DNA from: an uncultured Granulosicoccaceae bacterium | GTDB taxonomy: Bacteria > Pseudomonadota > Gammaproteobacteria > CALCKW01 | DNA length: 5,356 bases | Direction of reading: 5' to 3' | Assembly: GCA_937941555.1 (NCBI GenBank) | Contig: CALDHJ010000248.1 | Coordinates: forward strand, 1 to 5,356 | Shown: positions 1-5,356 of the stretch, one piece after another | Layout: every line of letters begins with the position of its first letter | How positions within the stretch are numbered: position 1 is the stretch's first letter | Made by a program: the position numbers and the translations under genes | The notes under the pieces: model-generated | The model's input: only the letters and a program-made list of their open reading frames with translations | What the model was told of the DNA's origin: nothing | The model's database searches: none

Positions 1-736
1 CGTGCAGGACGTTGGCGTGTTCAGCGCGCAATCGCAGCACTTCCCACGCCTGCTCACTCGACGCTGACGGATAGCGCCGCAGGCCAAGTGCTGACCGCAT
101 TTTGCGACGTACGAGGCGACTCGTACGCTTGATCCAGCGGAGCAGATTCGCGTGAAGTCTGCGCGCGCCGGTAGGCCCACTCGTAGGCGCATCCAACGCC
201 GGTGTTGGCACCAGTACAACCGACACCAGAAACAACACCACAAACACCAGGCTGCCACTCGAGAGCACGGCGAAAGCATCAATGGTGGTAAACGAATGCG
301 GTGCGATGCGGGTTTCGATCAGCCCGCCGGTCTCAACGCTGCCACTCACTACGTGCACGCCGGATCCGGCCACCGCATTGGCACTGTCGAGGCGACGCAG
401 CACGTCCCAGCGGCGCTCGGCTGTTCGGTAACACAGCCAGTCGAGGCCTGAGCCGATAGCAACACCATTGAGAGCGGTTTGCACGACACGCGGATCATCG
501 TGTGCGTCTTGCAGTGAGTTGATCAGGATCAGCGAATTGGCGAGCGCCGATTCGGTCACCGACGCGTCGTAACGCCAGTGACGATAGCTGTTGGACGCAC
601 CGATGAGCAGTCCGAAGACCAGGGAGATTGCGAGCAGCAGTGGGCCGTTTCGTCGCAACTCGCTTGCGAGACGAGAGGTGCCGAACAGATTGATATCCTG
701 GCTACGCCGAACGGCTCGACCGAGAAAAGTGTCCAC
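1..736 (-). CDS. Partial two-helix membrane signalling-type protein (N-terminal 245 residues; C-terminus off the left edge)
   Basis: The minus-strand frame starting at GTG 736-734 stays open for 245 codons to the window edge. The product has a membrane helix at about residues 33-47 (PLLLAISLVFGLLIGA), an extracytoplasmic stretch of roughly 105 residues, and a second helix at about 156-177 (VFVVLFLVSVVLVP). An Arg/Lys-rich segment (about 192-221) follows, fitting a cytoplasmic side by the positive-inside rule, then a possible start of a helical linker (EQAWEVLRLRAEHANVLH). This is the layout of sensor histidine kinases, diguanylate cyclases or similar receptors, but no output domain lies in the window, so the function is inferred from topology only. 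I do not recognise the periplasmic region. GTG 736 is chosen for its Shine-Dalgarno AAAGGGG six bases upstream. In-frame GTG 784 and GTG 802 are alternatives. A 141-bp gap separates it from the phosphodiesterase gene upstream, so it may be transcribed separately. Confidence 0.72.
   Translation of the reverse strand, partial: MDTFLGRAVRRSQDINLFGTSRLASELRRNGPLLLAISLVFGLLIGASNSYRHWRYDASVTESALANSLILINSLQDAHDDPRVVQTALNGVAIGSGLDWLCYRTAERRWDVLRRLDSANAVAGSGVHVVSGSVETGGLIETRIAPHSFTTIDAFAVLSSGSLVFVVLFLVSVVLVPTPALDAPTSGPTGARRLHANLLRWIKRTSRLVRRKMRSALGLRRYPSASSEQAWEVLRLRAEHANVLH
108..127. repeat. Perfect 8-bp inverted repeat with a 4-base loop inside a coding region
   Basis: CGTACGAG at 108-115 and its exact reverse complement CTCGTACG at 120-127 flank GCGA. 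The repeat lies within the coding region of the minus-strand membrane protein, in the Arg/Lys-rich segment just after the second helix, where it encodes part of KRTSRLVRR. It may simply reflect Arg-rich codon use, or it may be a binding site or mRNA hairpin. Confidence 0.6.
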
Positions 737-742
737 GCCAAT

Positions 743-749
743 CCCCTTT
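743..749 (-). promoter_or_regulatory. Ribosome binding site AAAGGGG deciding the GTG 736 start
   Basis: Read on the minus strand, AAAGGGG lies six bases before GTG 736. In-frame GTG 802 has a GAGGG directly abutting it, which is too close. GTG 784 has only a GGAAG about ten bases away. This makes 736 the best-supported start, though the in-frame upstream starts cannot be excluded. Confidence 0.5.
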
Positions 750-777
750 GCCAAATCGGGTTTGCCCGCGTGATCAA

Positions 778-795
778 CCGCCACGCACGTGGCGG
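778..795. repeat. GC-rich 8-bp inverted repeat in the leader of the membrane-protein gene
   Basis: CCGCCACG and its exact reverse complement CGTGGCGG are separated by two bases (CA). As DNA this is an operator-like palindrome. As RNA it could fold into a 7-bp stem with a four-base loop in the leader of the minus-strand gene starting at 736. If translation began at GTG 784 instead, the start codon would lie within the stem. No T-run follows on either strand, so it is not a standard intrinsic terminator. The role is unknown. Confidence 0.55.
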
Positions 796-877
796 CTTCC
801 ACCCCTCACAGCATACAAGAGTTCACAATTTCTGACCGATTTCTTTTCACGACCTTACCAGTCACAGCAGTGCGCGG

Positions 878-1414
878 TCAGTGTCGGCTGCGTGTCCGCT
901 TGAGCGAGAACCGGTGAAAGGAGAAAAACCACGACGCTGAACTGGCTTGCAACAGCAGACACGATGGGCCGCCGTGCGTGCGATCCCTACCCGCCGCGCC
1001 AGGGTTGATGACCAGGGGTTGCAACGCATCATCAATCAGCCACTTGTGGCTGTGGCCATAGGCTATCGCGCGCACCGCCGGGAAACGGCGGCGCAGCAGT
1101 TCGTGCCGTCTGCGGGCCGGATTGTGCCTGTGGCCGTGCACCACAGCCAGCACACCGCCGGGCAACGCCAACTCGGCCGACTCGGGCAGGCTGTCGAACA
1201 ATCGACTGTCTTCTGGACGCGCACGCGAGGGCGCCTCGTTGTTGCCGAGCACAGTGACCACACGGTTGCGGGGCTGCAATCTACCGAGCACATGCGCGTC
1301 GCCAATGTCGCCACAGTGGACGACCCAATCAACCTGCTCTGAAAGCCGCGCGATACCGTCGTGCAGCTGGCCGTGCGTGTCAGAGAGGATCAACACGCTC
1401 TGCCGTGTAGTCAT
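878..1414 (-). CDS. YfcE/MJ0936-type metallophosphodiesterase
   Basis: A 178-residue calcineurin-like phosphoesterase of the small YfcE/MJ0936 family, whose characterised members hydrolyse phosphodiester bonds using two metal ions, probably in the cytoplasm. All expected motifs are visible in order: SDTHG (D12, H14), HCGDIG (D36), GNNE (N58, with N59-E60), VVHGHRH (H93, H95), YGHSH (H121, H123) and INPGAAGR (137-143). The length is normal for the family (E. coli YfcE is about 184 residues) and there is no signal peptide. The C-terminal tail after GGPSCLLLQ ends in a basic stretch (KRTRSRH). The natural substrate is not predictable. The ATG lies 11 bases after the stop of the upstream peptidase gene. 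Its GAGG Shine-Dalgarno (1427-1424) overlaps that TGA stop, suggesting co-transcription and coupled translation. Family assignment is firm; the specific function is not. Confidence 0.93.
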   Translation of the reverse strand: MTTRQSVLILSDTHGQLHDGIARLSEQVDWVVHCGDIGDAHVLGRLQPRNRVVTVLGNNEAPSRARPEDSRLFDSLPESAELALPGGVLAVVHGHRHNPARRRHELLRRRFPAVRAIAYGHSHKWLIDDALQPLVINPGAAGRDRTHGGPSCLLLQASSASWFFSFHRFSLKRTRSRH

Positions 1415-1425
1415 GGTGTGGTGCC

Positions 1426-2490
1426 TCAGCCTGGCGACAGGGCTAGCAAGCGCTCACGGCGTTCAGCGCGCGGCAATTCGCCAAGCGCAGCAGCCGATTC
1501 GAAAAAGCGGTGAAAATCGCGCCCGGACTGCTCGAACAGAGCAGCGAACGCATCGACCCACTGAGTGTAGGTGCCCACACCGGCGAGGCGGGCGTTGTTC
1601 ACCGGGCGTCGAAACCAGCTGTCGTAACCACTGTAGCCGCCCCAGGACGCCTTGAGCGATTGGTAGTCGCGGCTCAATCGGGCGTATTCGGCGTCCTTCG
1701 CGGCTTGCAGTTGAGCCGGTTCTCCACCCGATGAAAAGGCATCTGTCAGCCGTTTGCGGGTGTCGGCCAGCAGCGCGACAAAGGCATCACGGCGTGTCCG
1801 TTGCGCACGCCAGGGGGCGGCCTGCTGTGCCTGGTCGGCATCGCGCAGCCATTGTTCCACACCGGCCAATTCAACGAATGTCGCGAAGGATTCGTTGAAA
1901 CTGCTGTCGTCACTGACATAGAGCTGCTGGTGCGCCAGCTCGTGAAACAACACCCCGACCAGCGACGTGTCACTGCCCCGCATCATCGTGCTGACAAGCG
2001 GGTCTTCGAACCAGCCGAGACTCGAGTAGGCCGCCGACCCGTTGACCGCCACATCGAGCCCCTGGTCTGCCAGAGACGCGGCGTACCGGTCGGCGTCGGC
2101 CCGCTCGAAATACCCGCGGTAGCTCAAGCACCCCGCAATCGGGAAACACCACTGCTCGGGTCGCATCGAGTAGGGCTGGGTTGCCACCACGTTCCATGTG
2201 ACCGCTGGCCGATCAAGCTTGACCCAGGAGGTGTAGCTGCCGTTGTCCGGCAGACCCAATTCCGTCACGGCGTAGCGACGCGCCTCGCGCGCGATCTCGA
2301 GCTTCCGCCGTTCAACATCGCTCAACGCCGATCCGCTCAGTGCCTGATCGAGCGGCACGCGAGCGCGCATCAGGGCCATGTGTCCCTGCACTGCCTGGGC
2401 ATAGAACCCGACACTGCTGCAGCCCGTCAGCACCAGGGCACACATCACGGCCATCACACCACGCAGGCTGGACAGTCTCAACGGCGGCAC
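1426..2490 (-). CDS. Predicted zinc-dependent aminopeptidase, lipoprotein (COG4324/PF10023-like)
   Basis: This 354-residue protein matches the uncharacterised 'predicted aminopeptidase' family. The metal-site motif HELAH (H183, E184, H187) lies in LFHELAHQQLYV. The conserved FNESFATFVE follows, with E200 the likely third zinc ligand, as in gluzincin-type metallopeptidases. The N-terminus has a short hydrophobic segment ending in the lipobox LTGC with C24, so the mature protein is probably lipid-anchored and faces the periplasm. The substrate is unknown, and peptidase activity is predicted from the motif only. I chose the GTG start at 2490 because GGGAGA lies eight bases upstream. ATG codons further in (residues 13 and 16) have no comparable site. 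It is the first gene of a two-gene unit with the phosphodiesterase gene and is divergent from cca, with only 14 bp between the start codons. Confidence 0.9.
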   Translation of the reverse strand: MPPLRLSSLRGVMAVMCALVLTGCSSVGFYAQAVQGHMALMRARVPLDQALSGSALSDVERRKLEIAREARRYAVTELGLPDNGSYTSWVKLDRPAVTWNVVATQPYSMRPEQWCFPIAGCLSYRGYFERADADRYAASLADQGLDVAVNGSAAYSSLGWFEDPLVSTMMRGSDTSLVGVLFHELAHQQLYVSDDSSFNESFATFVELAGVEQWLRDADQAQQAAPWRAQRTRRDAFVALLADTRKRLTDAFSSGGEPAQLQAAKDAEYARLSRDYQSLKASWGGYSGYDSWFRRPVNNARLAGVGTYTQWVDAFAALFEQSGRDFHRFFESAAALGELPRAERRERLLALSPG

Positions 2491-2496
2491 GTCACA

Positions 2497-2504
2497 CTTC
2501 TCCC
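2497..2504 (-). promoter_or_regulatory. Ribosome binding site of the peptidase gene, filling the divergent gap
   Basis: On the minus strand GGGAGAAG (2504-2497) precedes GTG 2490, with eight bases after the GGGAGA core. It decides the GTG start. The site occupies most of the 14-bp gap and abuts the ATG of divergent cca at 2505, so any promoter for either gene must lie inside the other gene's coding region. Confidence 0.6.
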
Positions 2505-3725
2505 ATGGAAACGTATCTGGTTGGCGGTGCAGTGCGCGACGCAGTGTTGGGCCTCGCGGTCACCGACCGCGACTGGGTGGTCGTTGGCGCCACCGGCACC
2601 GAGATGCAGGCCGCGGGTTACGAGCAGGTCGGGAAGGACTTCCCGGTGTTCCTGCACCCCGACACCCACGAGGAATACGCACTCGCGCGTCTCGAGCGAA
2701 AATCGGGCAAGGGCCATCACGGTTTTGCGATCGACGCGGGCACCCATGTCACTCTAGAACAAGACCTCTCACGGCGCGACCTCACAATCAATGCGCTGGC
2801 CCGCGATGCCACGGGCCACATCATCGACCCCTGGGGCGGCTTGCAGGACATCGAGTCGCGAACGCTGCGACACGTCTCTCCGGCCTTTGCGGAGGACCCG
2901 CTGCGGGTGCTGCGGGTGGCCCGCTTTGCCAGCCGCTTTGCGCCGCTGGGCTTTCGCGTCGCGCCCGAGACACTTGCACTGATGCGCGACATGGCCGCGG
3001 CCGGTGAACTGGCGACGCTCCCGGCGGAGCGCATCTGTCAGGAGATGACCCGCGCGCTCGCCCAATCCCAACCCCGCGTGTTTTTCGAGGTTTTGCGCAG
3101 CTGCGGCGCGCTCAAGGCGCTGTGGCCGGAACTCGACCAGCTCTTCGGCGTACCCCAGGTCGCCGAGCATCACCCCGAAATCGACACCGGTGAGCACACG
3201 CTGCTGACACTCGAACGCGCTGTCGAACTCGGCGCCGGCACCGCAGCCCGCTTTGCCGCGTTGTGCCACGACTTCGGAAAAGGCACCACCGACCCCGCAC
3301 ACTGGCCGCGCCACCATGGCCACGAGGAACGTGGCGTCCCCCTTGTGGAGGCAAGCTGCGCGCGGCTCAAGGTGCCACGCGAGTGGCGTGATCTGGCCGT
3401 GATGAGTACCGCCTACCACACCCATTGCCACCGCGCCTTCGAACTGCGAAATACGACGTTGGTCGATACCCTGATCGCGCTCGACGCGGTCCGGCGACCG
3501 GAGCGATTCAGCGAATTTCTGCTGGTGTGCACCGCAGACGCGCGCGGCCGCACGGGGCGGGAACAGGTCCCCTACCCTGAAGCCGCGCGGTTCGAGAAGG
3601 CCGCCAATCTGGTGCGAGCCATCAATGCCGCAGAGGTCGTCGAAGGGATTCCGCCCGACAAGCGGCGCGATGCCATTCGCCGAGCCCGAATTGCCGCGCT
3701 CGGCGCTCTGGCACCTGCACCCTGA
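2505..3725 (+). CDS. cca: Multifunctional CCA-adding tRNA nucleotidyltransferase with HD domain
   Basis: This cytoplasmic enzyme builds and repairs the 3' CCA end of tRNA from CTP and ATP without a nucleic-acid template. The 406-residue product matches the E. coli type (about 412 residues). It has YLVGGAVRD (4-12), the metal-binding DRDW with D21 and D23, GKDFPVFLHP (43-52), EEYALAR with ERKSG, RRDLTINALA with R91, DPWGGLQDI (108-116) and EDPLRVLRVARF with R137 and R140. A C-terminal HD phosphohydrolase domain carries H255-D256 in CHDFGKG and H305. In E. coli the HD domain gives 2',3'-cyclic phosphodiesterase, 2'-nucleotidase and phosphatase activities. The frame is open for 55 codons upstream, but ATG 2505 matches the family N-terminus exactly. 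No clear Shine-Dalgarno precedes it. All key residues are present and nothing looks broken. Confidence 0.97.
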   Translation: METYLVGGAVRDAVLGLAVTDRDWVVVGATGTEMQAAGYEQVGKDFPVFLHPDTHEEYALARLERKSGKGHHGFAIDAGTHVTLEQDLSRRDLTINALARDATGHIIDPWGGLQDIESRTLRHVSPAFAEDPLRVLRVARFASRFAPLGFRVAPETLALMRDMAAAGELATLPAERICQEMTRALAQSQPRVFFEVLRSCGALKALWPELDQLFGVPQVAEHHPEIDTGEHTLLTLERAVELGAGTAARFAALCHDFGKGTTDPAHWPRHHGHEERGVPLVEASCARLKVPREWRDLAVMSTAYHTHCHRAFELRNTTLVDTLIALDAVRRPERFSEFLLVCTADARGRTGREQVPYPEAARFEKAANLVRAINAAEVVEGIPPDKRRDAIRRARIAALGALAPAP

Positions 3726-3822
3726 CCCCACACCGGCACCCCGTGCACATGGATTGCACGCGATCTCCGTCCAGGCGTTCGAGCAGGCTGCCGCCGCGCA
3801 CCAGGTGACGCGTTGCGCGCCG
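3726..3822. other. Convergent intergenic gap, no clear terminator
   Basis: This 97-bp gap separates the stop of cca from the stop of the convergent small membrane-protein gene. It contains a 6-bp inverted repeat, CGTGCA at 3742-3747 and TGCACG at 3755-3760, with a seven-base loop. There is no T-run on either side, so it is a poor intrinsic terminator. No open frame in the gap resembles a gene. Confidence 0.5.
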
Positions 3823-4146
3823 CTAGCTGTAGGCGAAAATCAACGCGGTTAGAGCAATGCAAATAATGCCGTGGATCAACGACGACACGGCAACGGGGTG
3901 ATGCAAACCGAGACGCCGCCATGCCACCAACAGCAGACACAGGCCGACGAAACCGAGGATGCCGGGTGCGACCACCGCGGCGACGTTGCGCGACTCTGCC
4001 CGCCAATACAGCAGGTCATCCCCGCTCACAGCGAGGCCGAGCACGGCGTAGATGAAGTAGAAACAGGTGAAGACGATCGGCCAGAGCAACAGGAAAAATT
4101 GCAACACCGGCGACATGCCGCGTGCTGACGGTACTGGGCTTGCCAC
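3823..4146 (-). CDS. Small integral membrane protein of unknown function (about 3 helices)
   Basis: A 107-residue hydrophobic protein that I do not recognise. Likely membrane helices lie at about residues 14-40 (within LQFFLLLWPIVFTCFYFIYA), 56-75 (AAVVAPGILGFVGLCLLLVA) and 84-106 (AVSSLIHGIICIALTALIFA). A polar loop GDDLLYWRAESRN separates the first two, and a basic turn RRLGLHHP precedes the third. The GTG start at 4146 is supported by a strong GAGGAG Shine-Dalgarno eight bases upstream. A later ATG at codon 11 lacks such a site. The gene is convergent with cca and divergent from the glycosyltransferase gene, and has no operon partner in the window. The strong ribosome site and clean hydrophobic pattern support a real gene; no function is inferred. 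Confidence 0.78.
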   Translation of the reverse strand: MASPVPSARGMSPVLQFFLLLWPIVFTCFYFIYAVLGLAVSGDDLLYWRAESRNVAAVVAPGILGFVGLCLLLVAWRRLGLHHPVAVSSLIHGIICIALTALIFAYS

Positions 4147-4154
4147 GTTCGTCT

Positions 4155-4160
4155 CTCCTC
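4155..4160 (-). promoter_or_regulatory. Strong Shine-Dalgarno GAGGAG deciding the GTG 4146 start
   Basis: On the minus strand GAGGAG ends eight bases before GTG 4146, near ideal spacing. It supports GTG over the in-frame ATG ten codons later. Confidence 0.65.
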
Positions 4161-4220
4161 GATCAGGTGTCGTGCCACACCGACCCCGCGGGCCGGCAAA
4201 CGGTGATTTCCCACCGCGAG

Positions 4221-4233
4221 CTGGTAGAGTGTA
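4221..4233 (+). promoter_or_regulatory. Possible extended -10 promoter element for the glycosyltransferase gene
   Basis: TGG followed by TAGAGT (4225-4230) resembles an extended -10 element, about 35 bases before ATG 4265. The -35 region (around 4201-4207) is weak. On the opposite strand TACACT (4233-4228) overlaps it and could serve the divergent small membrane-protein gene. Both are consensus matches judged by eye only. Confidence 0.25.
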
Positions 4234-4264
4234 GCGCTGGACGGCTCGAGACCCTATTTGCCTG

Positions 4265-5356
4265 ATGGATGAAGCTCAAGACAACCCCCGGGGGAAGCGT
4301 CTTCGCGACGCACGTGTCCTGATCTACAGCCACGACTCCTACGGTCTCGGCCACTTGCGTCGCTGCCGTGTGATCGCGCACCAACTGGTGCACAGCTTCA
4401 AGGGCTTGTCGGTTCTGATCATCACCGGATCACCGATCATCGGGCGCTTCGACTTTGCAGCCCGCGTCGATTTCATTCGCATCCCCGGCGTCATCAAACT
4501 GTACAACGGCGACTACACCTCGCTCGCCATGCACATTGACATCAAACAGACGCTGAAGATCCGCGAGTCGATCATTTTTCACACCGCCGAGACATTCCAG
4601 CCGGATCTGTTCATCGTCGACAAGGAGCCGCTCGGGCTGCAAGGGGAAGTGCTGCGTACCCTGCAAGCCCTGCAGAAAACCGATTGCAAGACCGTGCTCG
4701 GTTTGCGCGAGGTGCTCGATGAAACCGACAAGCTGAGCGCCGAGTGGGAAAAGAAGCGCGTCTACGACCACATCGACCTCTACGACTCCATCTGGGTCTA
4801 CGGTCCACCGGAAATGGGTAACCCCATGACCGGGCTGCCGATCGAACCCGAGACCCTCGCAAGATCCCGCCACACCGGATACCTCCAACGCAAGGTCAGC
4901 GCCAAGGCGCGGCCGACCAGCACCCCGTTCGATCGCTACCTGTTGGTCACGCCGGGCGGTGGCGGTGACGGCGAAGACATGTGCCGGGCCGTCATCGACG
5001 CCTATCTGCACGCCGGCCCCGAGCTCGACCTGCCGGCGGTTGTGGTGCTCGGCCCGTTCATGCCGCAAAAAGTCCGGCGCAAGCTGCAGAAGCTGGCCAA
5101 GGGCAACGACCAACTGCACGTGCTGTCATTCGACAACAACCTCGAAAGCCTCATGGCCAACAGTGATGCGGTGGTAGCGATGGGCGGATACAACACCTAC
5201 TGCGAGATCCTGTCGCTCGACAAGCCCGGGCTGATCGTGCCGCGCAAGGTGCCGCGGCTCGAACAATTCATTCGCGCCAAGCGCTCGGCCGAGCTCGGAC
5301 TGACACAAATGCTCGAGCCAGAACACCTGAGCGACCGCGCGGTTGTGCTGAAAGCG
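4265..5356 (+). CDS. Predicted GT-B glycosyltransferase, MurG-like (COG4671-like), C-terminus off the right edge
   Basis: The frame from ATG 4265 is open for 364 codons to the window edge. The N-terminal half has VLIYSHDSYGLGHLRRCR (18-35), the glycine-rich nucleotide-fold opening typical of this MurG-related family, and FQPDLFIVDKEPLG (111-124). The C-terminal half begins with LLVTPGGGGDGED (226-238), then GPFMP, then SDAVVAMGGYNTYCEILS (residues around 300-317) and VPRKVPRLEQFIRA (325-338). These match the sugar-nucleotide-binding half of GT-B enzymes. Members are presumed to transfer a sugar from a nucleotide donor to a glycan or lipid acceptor at the cytoplasmic face; donor and acceptor are unknown. 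There is no signal peptide or membrane helix. An in-frame TAG at 4232 leaves ATG 4265 as the first usual start, although no clear Shine-Dalgarno is seen. By family length, perhaps 30-60 residues are missing. Confidence 0.88.
   Translation, partial: MDEAQDNPRGKRLRDARVLIYSHDSYGLGHLRRCRVIAHQLVHSFKGLSVLIITGSPIIGRFDFAARVDFIRIPGVIKLYNGDYTSLAMHIDIKQTLKIRESIIFHTAETFQPDLFIVDKEPLGLQGEVLRTLQALQKTDCKTVLGLREVLDETDKLSAEWEKKRVYDHIDLYDSIWVYGPPEMGNPMTGLPIEPETLARSRHTGYLQRKVSAKARPTSTPFDRYLLVTPGGGGDGEDMCRAVIDAYLHAGPELDLPAVVVLGPFMPQKVRRKLQKLAKGNDQLHVLSFDNNLESLMANSDAVVAMGGYNTYCEILSLDKPGLIVPRKVPRLEQFIRAKRSAELGLTQMLEPEHLSDRAVVLKA

Larger units (their letters stand above)
737..877. other. Intergenic gap between phosphodiesterase and membrane-protein genes
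   Basis: This 141-bp gap holds the palindrome at 778-795 and the ribosome binding site at 743-749. On the minus strand there is a weak -10-like TATGCT at 815-810, but the matching -35 region is poor, so I do not call a promoter. No hairpin followed by a T-run was seen that would terminate the upstream phosphodiesterase transcript. Confidence 0.5.
4147..4264. other. Divergent intergenic region between small membrane-protein and glycosyltransferase genes
   Basis: This 118-bp region must hold the start signals for both divergent genes unless promoters lie inside them. It includes the GAGGAG ribosome site, the overlapping -10-like elements near 4225-4233, and three short related blocks: CACCG at 4178-4182, CGGTG at 4201-4205 and CACCG at 4212-4216. 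These form five-base inverted repeats and could be a weak regulator site or chance in GC-rich DNA. Confidence 0.45.

Noticed and set aside
152..835. Plus-strand open frames opposite the partial membrane protein (152-451 and 578-835)
   Set aside because: The minus-strand frame is open over the whole region and encodes a coherent two-helix membrane protein with a good ribosome site. The plus-strand products are low-complexity and lack hydrophobic or domain structure.
2340..2504. 55-codon upstream extension of the cca reading frame
   Set aside because: The Cca family starts right at METYLVGGAVRD. The extension would overlap the divergent peptidase gene's start and has no family similarity.
1801..2757. 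Long plus-strand open frame (318 codons) opposite the peptidase gene and the start of cca
   Set aside because: It is antisense to a gene with clear HELAH and lipobox motifs and overlaps the conserved cca N-terminus in another frame. Its product has no recognisable domain. Long antisense frames are common in GC-rich DNA.
2769..3731. Long minus-strand open frame (320 codons) opposite cca
   Set aside because: It is fully antisense to cca, whose motifs are intact, and its product shows no recognisable fold or motif.
3742..3760. Short hairpin CGTGCA...TGCACG in the convergent gap as a bidirectional terminator
   Set aside because: The stem is only six pairs with a seven-base loop and has no T-run on either strand, so it does not meet the usual form of an intrinsic terminator.
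4161..4177. Sigma-54-like TGGCACG element on the minus strand upstream of the small membrane-protein gene
   Set aside because: The -24-like half TGGCACG is present, but the required GC of the -12 half is missing at the right spacing, and a start there would fall almost on the ribosome site.
4430..5119. Minus-strand open frame (229 codons) opposite the glycosyltransferase gene
   Set aside because: It is antisense to a gene with clear family signatures; a codon-register shadow in GC-rich DNA.
1..5356. Mobile element, defence system, CRISPR array or RNA gene
   Set aside because: I saw no transposase or integrase motifs, no regularly spaced repeats, no terminal inverted repeats and no tRNA-like cloverleaf. 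Nearly all of the window is filled by chromosomal-type genes with similar base composition.

Overview
This window looks like ordinary chromosomal DNA from a high-GC proteobacterium, most likely a gammaproteobacterium. The main reason is the CCA-adding enzyme. It is close in length to the E. coli type, keeps that enzyme's motif spacing in the nucleotidyltransferase core, and has the HD domain typical of that lineage. The species cannot be named from the sequence. I see no tRNA, rRNA, CRISPR array, insertion sequence, phage gene or attachment site.

Layout, left to right. (1) Positions 1-736, minus strand: the N-terminal part of a two-helix inner-membrane protein with the layout of a sensor or signalling protein. 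Its C-terminal output region lies outside the window. (2) Positions 737-877: a gap holding a GC-rich palindrome upstream of that gene. (3) Positions 878-2490, minus strand: a tight two-gene unit, a lipoprotein zinc peptidase of the 'predicted aminopeptidase' family followed 11 bp later by a YfcE-type metallophosphodiesterase. (4) Positions 2505-3725, plus strand: cca, starting only 14 bp from the divergent peptidase gene. (5) Positions 3726-3822: a short convergent gap with no convincing terminator. (6) Positions 3823-4146, minus strand: an unrecognised 107-residue membrane protein with about three helices. (7) Positions 4147-4264: a 118-bp divergent intergenic region. (8) Positions 4265 to the right edge, plus strand: a GT-B, MurG-like predicted glycosyltransferase (COG4671-like), cut off by the window end.

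How the genes relate. The peptidase and phosphodiesterase are probably co-transcribed and translationally coupled, but no shared pathway is evident. cca is housekeeping tRNA maturation. The glycosyltransferase may be the first gene of a carbohydrate cluster continuing to the right; that is inference. I found no convincing new system. The points most worth a second look are the uncharacterised signalling-like protein with its leader palindrome, a perfect hairpin inside its coding region, the very compact divergent peptidase/cca start, the orphan small membrane protein, and the glycosyltransferase.
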